This document shows, in pieces, positions 62,509 through 64,000 of a DNA stretch of 64,000 nucleotides. The position numbers and the translations under genes are program-made. The notes beneath the pieces are model-generated. The model saw only the letters and a list, made by a program, of their open reading frames with translations. It was not told the origin of the DNA and did not search any database. Positions within the stretch are counted from its first letter, which is position 1, and each line of letters starts with the position of its first letter. The stretch spans positions 124,001-188,000 of the forward strand of contig JBBAEN010000001.1 in the NCBI GenBank assembly GCA_041655955.1. Direction: 5' to 3'. This DNA is from Micavibrio_A sp041655955. GTDB lineage: Bacteria; Pseudomonadota; Alphaproteobacteria; Micavibrionales; Micavibrionaceae.

Positions 62509-62939
62509 TTCTCTTCGCTTTCATCTTTCTTTCATGCGTTAAAACCATGCGGAAGGGCGAAGGCAATAAAAAGCCTGCCGCATCGATCGCAAGCGGGAGC
62601 CGCCGGCCATCAAGGCGGTTAGGGAAATCCCCATCCCTTGTCCCTATTTTACGGGGAAATTGTTTTCGGGACAATTCACAATAAGTTTTTGGCGGAATGA
62701 CGGGTATGGTTCATAAAGTGCCAATGATTGCCGCTCTTCTTCGTGCGATAGAGAATGTTTGCGCCACTTTTCCTTTTCATGCGGCGCTTTCGTTTTTTAA
62801 GGGATAATTCCGTTGATCTGCCGTGCAAATGATGCAATATCGGCGGGCTAAGCTGCGGCGGGACGCTATCGCGCTGCCACTGCCGCCGGGTTTTCGGCCC
62901 TTGATTGAGTGAAAAAACACAAAAAGGGAGAAATGAATA
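62509..62939. other. Divergent intergenic region between crcB and mechanosensitive channel gene
   Basis: 431 bp without a supported gene. Near crcB (62591-62645, minus strand) lies a GC-rich stretch with GGGATGGGGA, AACCGCC and CTCCCGC that partly resembles a fluoride riboswitch. A 34-codon frame at 62780-62676 on the minus strand has no ribosome site and is not called. The last bases, AAAAAGGGAGAA, are the ribosome site of the next gene. Confidence 0.4.
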
Positions 62940-64000
62940 ATGTCTTTCCTCACCCCCGACTATTATAACGAACTTGTCGCACAGCATCCCGCGCTTTATA
63001 TGGCGGTGGCGCTCGCCGCTTTGGCGCTGGCGGCGTTTATTGCCAATTTTATCGTCAAGAAAATCCTGCTTCGCGTGATTGGCCGCTTCCTTTCCTTTAC
63101 CCGCGTGGGCAGGGATGAGGAGATTACGCGCCACGGGCTTATTCCGCGTCTTTCCAATATCGTCCCCGCGATTATCGTGATTATGGGGATAGAGCTTATT
63201 CCGGATTTGCCGGAATGGGCGGTTGCCGTTGTCAGGAACGTCGCTTCGGCCTTTATCGTTCTCACACTTGCGCGTGCGTTCAGTGCGGCGCTCAATATCG
63301 CCAACACGCTTTATATGCGCCGGCCCGACGCGCATAACAAGCCGATCAAGGGTTATTTGCAGGTCTTGAAAATTGCGATCTTCCTTGTGGCGGCAATCCT
63401 GATAGTCGCGGCGCTTATTGATAAATCGCCGCTGATACTGCTCTCCGGCCTTGGGGCAATGGCCGCCGTCCTGATGCTGGTGTTTCAGGATACGCTTCTC
63501 TCGCTCGTCGCCAGCATCCAGATATCGTCAAGCGATATGGTGCGGGTCGGGGACTGGATCGAAATGCCGCAGCTCAACGCCGACGGCGACGTTACCGACA
63601 TCGCCCTGCATACGGTAAAAGTGCGCAACTGGGATATGACGATAACGACCTTGCCGACGCGCAGCCTGATTACGACGCCGTTCAAGAATTGGCGCGGCAT
63701 GACGGAGGCAGGCGGGCGGCGGATCAAGCGCGCCATTTATCTTGACCAGAACAGCATCCGCTTCCTGACGGCGGAAGAGAAAAAGCATCTTGGAAAGTTC
63801 AAGCTGCTTCAGGACTATCTGGCGGAAAAACAGCAGGAAATTGATGAATGGAACGCCCAGATTGCCGCTGGCGATGATGTGGGCAGGCTTATCAATAGCC
63901 GCCGTTTGACCAATATCGGCACGTTCCGCGCCTATGTCATTCAATATCTCCGCCACCATGCGGGCATCAACCAGAATATGACGATGCTTGTGCGGCAACT
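62940..64000 (+). CDS. Mechanosensitive channel, MscS family (YbdG-like), C-terminus cut by window edge
   Basis: The visible 353 residues start MSFLTPDYYNELVAQHP with AAGGGAG before the ATG. Several hydrophobic segments (about residues 20-45, 75-95, 97-115, 145-165, 170-190) precede an MscS beta domain: SSDMVRVGDWIEMPQ, DVTDIALHTVKVRNWD and TTPFKNWRGM. The layout resembles E. coli YbdG (mini-conductance channel). A charged C-terminal region follows and the frame is still open at position 64000. Confidence 0.9.
   Translation, partial: MSFLTPDYYNELVAQHPALYMAVALAALALAAFIANFIVKKILLRVIGRFLSFTRVGRDEEITRHGLIPRLSNIVPAIIVIMGIELIPDLPEWAVAVVRNVASAFIVLTLARAFSAALNIANTLYMRRPDAHNKPIKGYLQVLKIAIFLVAAILIVAALIDKSPLILLSGLGAMAAVLMLVFQDTLLSLVASIQISSSDMVRVGDWIEMPQLNADGDVTDIALHTVKVRNWDMTITTLPTRSLITTPFKNWRGMTEAGGRRIKRAIYLDQNSIRFLTAEEKKHLGKFKLLQDYLAEKQQEIDEWNAQIAAGDDVGRLINSRRLTNIGTFRAYVIQYLRHHAGINQNMTMLVRQ

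Noticed and set aside
62676..62780. 34-codon basic frame on the minus strand in the crcB/MscS gap
   Set aside because: No ribosome site and no recognisable domain; probably chance.
1..64000. Search for CRISPR arrays, insertion sequences, prophage or toxin-antitoxin pairs
   Set aside because: No regularly spaced repeats, transposase motifs, phage structural genes or paired toxin/antitoxin frames were seen. The small basic protein at 10711-10899 is often labelled plasmid stabilization but has no partner gene.

Overview
The window is chromosomal DNA from an alphaproteobacterium with a moderately high G+C content. The evidence is (i) a GTTC-N7-GTTC LexA box, the alphaproteobacterial SOS operator type, in front of a Y-family polymerase; (ii) gene orders typical of the class, namely HDAC-xseB-ispA-dxs, ispH-thrB-rnhA, and serS/pcm/nlpD/yajC-secD-secF/Mth938-like/squalene-synthase-like; and (iii) a rickettsial 17 kDa antigen-like lipoprotein. 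The order cannot be fixed from this sequence; a Micavibrio-like or Rhodospirillales-like relative would fit. I see no insertion sequence, prophage, CRISPR array, rRNA or replication origin. It is a dense housekeeping region.

Layout. 1-7.8 kb: a response regulator unit, a degenerate minimal metalloprotease, an M14 carboxypeptidase, a translationally coupled pdxH-HD hydrolase-htpG operon facing a 17 kDa antigen-like lipoprotein across a near-perfect palindrome, and an unrecognised 535-residue protein. 7.9-13.6 kb: fabI, aroC, pterin dehydratase, sppA and a HAD phosphatase. 13.6-18.2 kb: the isoprenoid operon HDAC-xseB-ispA-yciI-dxs. 18.3-29.4 kb: AGE-family epimerase, a lipoprotein, ispH-thrB-rnhA, a PBP1A-type enzyme, mgtE and maeB. 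29.5-38.5 kb: tRNA-Leu, lipB, N-formylglutamate amidohydrolase, serS, a DUF4153 membrane protein, pcm, nlpD, and the decayed remnant of a DUF815 ATPase. 38.5-45.6 kb: yajC-secD-secF, envelope lipoprotein, Mth938-like, terC, sodB and a squalene-synthase-like protein. 45.8-49.4 kb: trmFO, a LexA-controlled Y-family polymerase and a lipoprotein. 49.5-54.3 kb: the glycine cleavage operon gcvT-gcvH-gcvPA-gcvPB ending in a coupled MliC-like lipoprotein. 54.4-64 kb: a 31-residue Cys/His-tailed peptide gene, rimO, a DJ-1/PfpI protein, a phosphotransferase, an orphan outer-membrane efflux factor, a dicarboxylate symporter, tRNA-Ser, crcB and two MscS-type channels, the last cut by the window edge.

Connections between genes. 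LipB supplies octanoyl groups for the lipoyl domain of GcvH. Dxs, IspA and IspH act in one isoprenoid pathway. PdxH makes the PLP used by GcvPA/GcvPB. SppA, YajC-SecDF and several lipoproteins belong to export and envelope biogenesis.

No wholly new multi-gene system is evident. The most interesting items are the DUF815 ATPase pseudogene at its conserved chromosomal position, the LexA-box/promoter overlap, the uncatalogued 31-residue Cys/His peptide gene, the 22-bp palindrome in the pdxH/lipoprotein divergent promoter, the metalloprotease-fold protein without zinc-binding histidines, and the MliC-like gene coupled to gcvPB.
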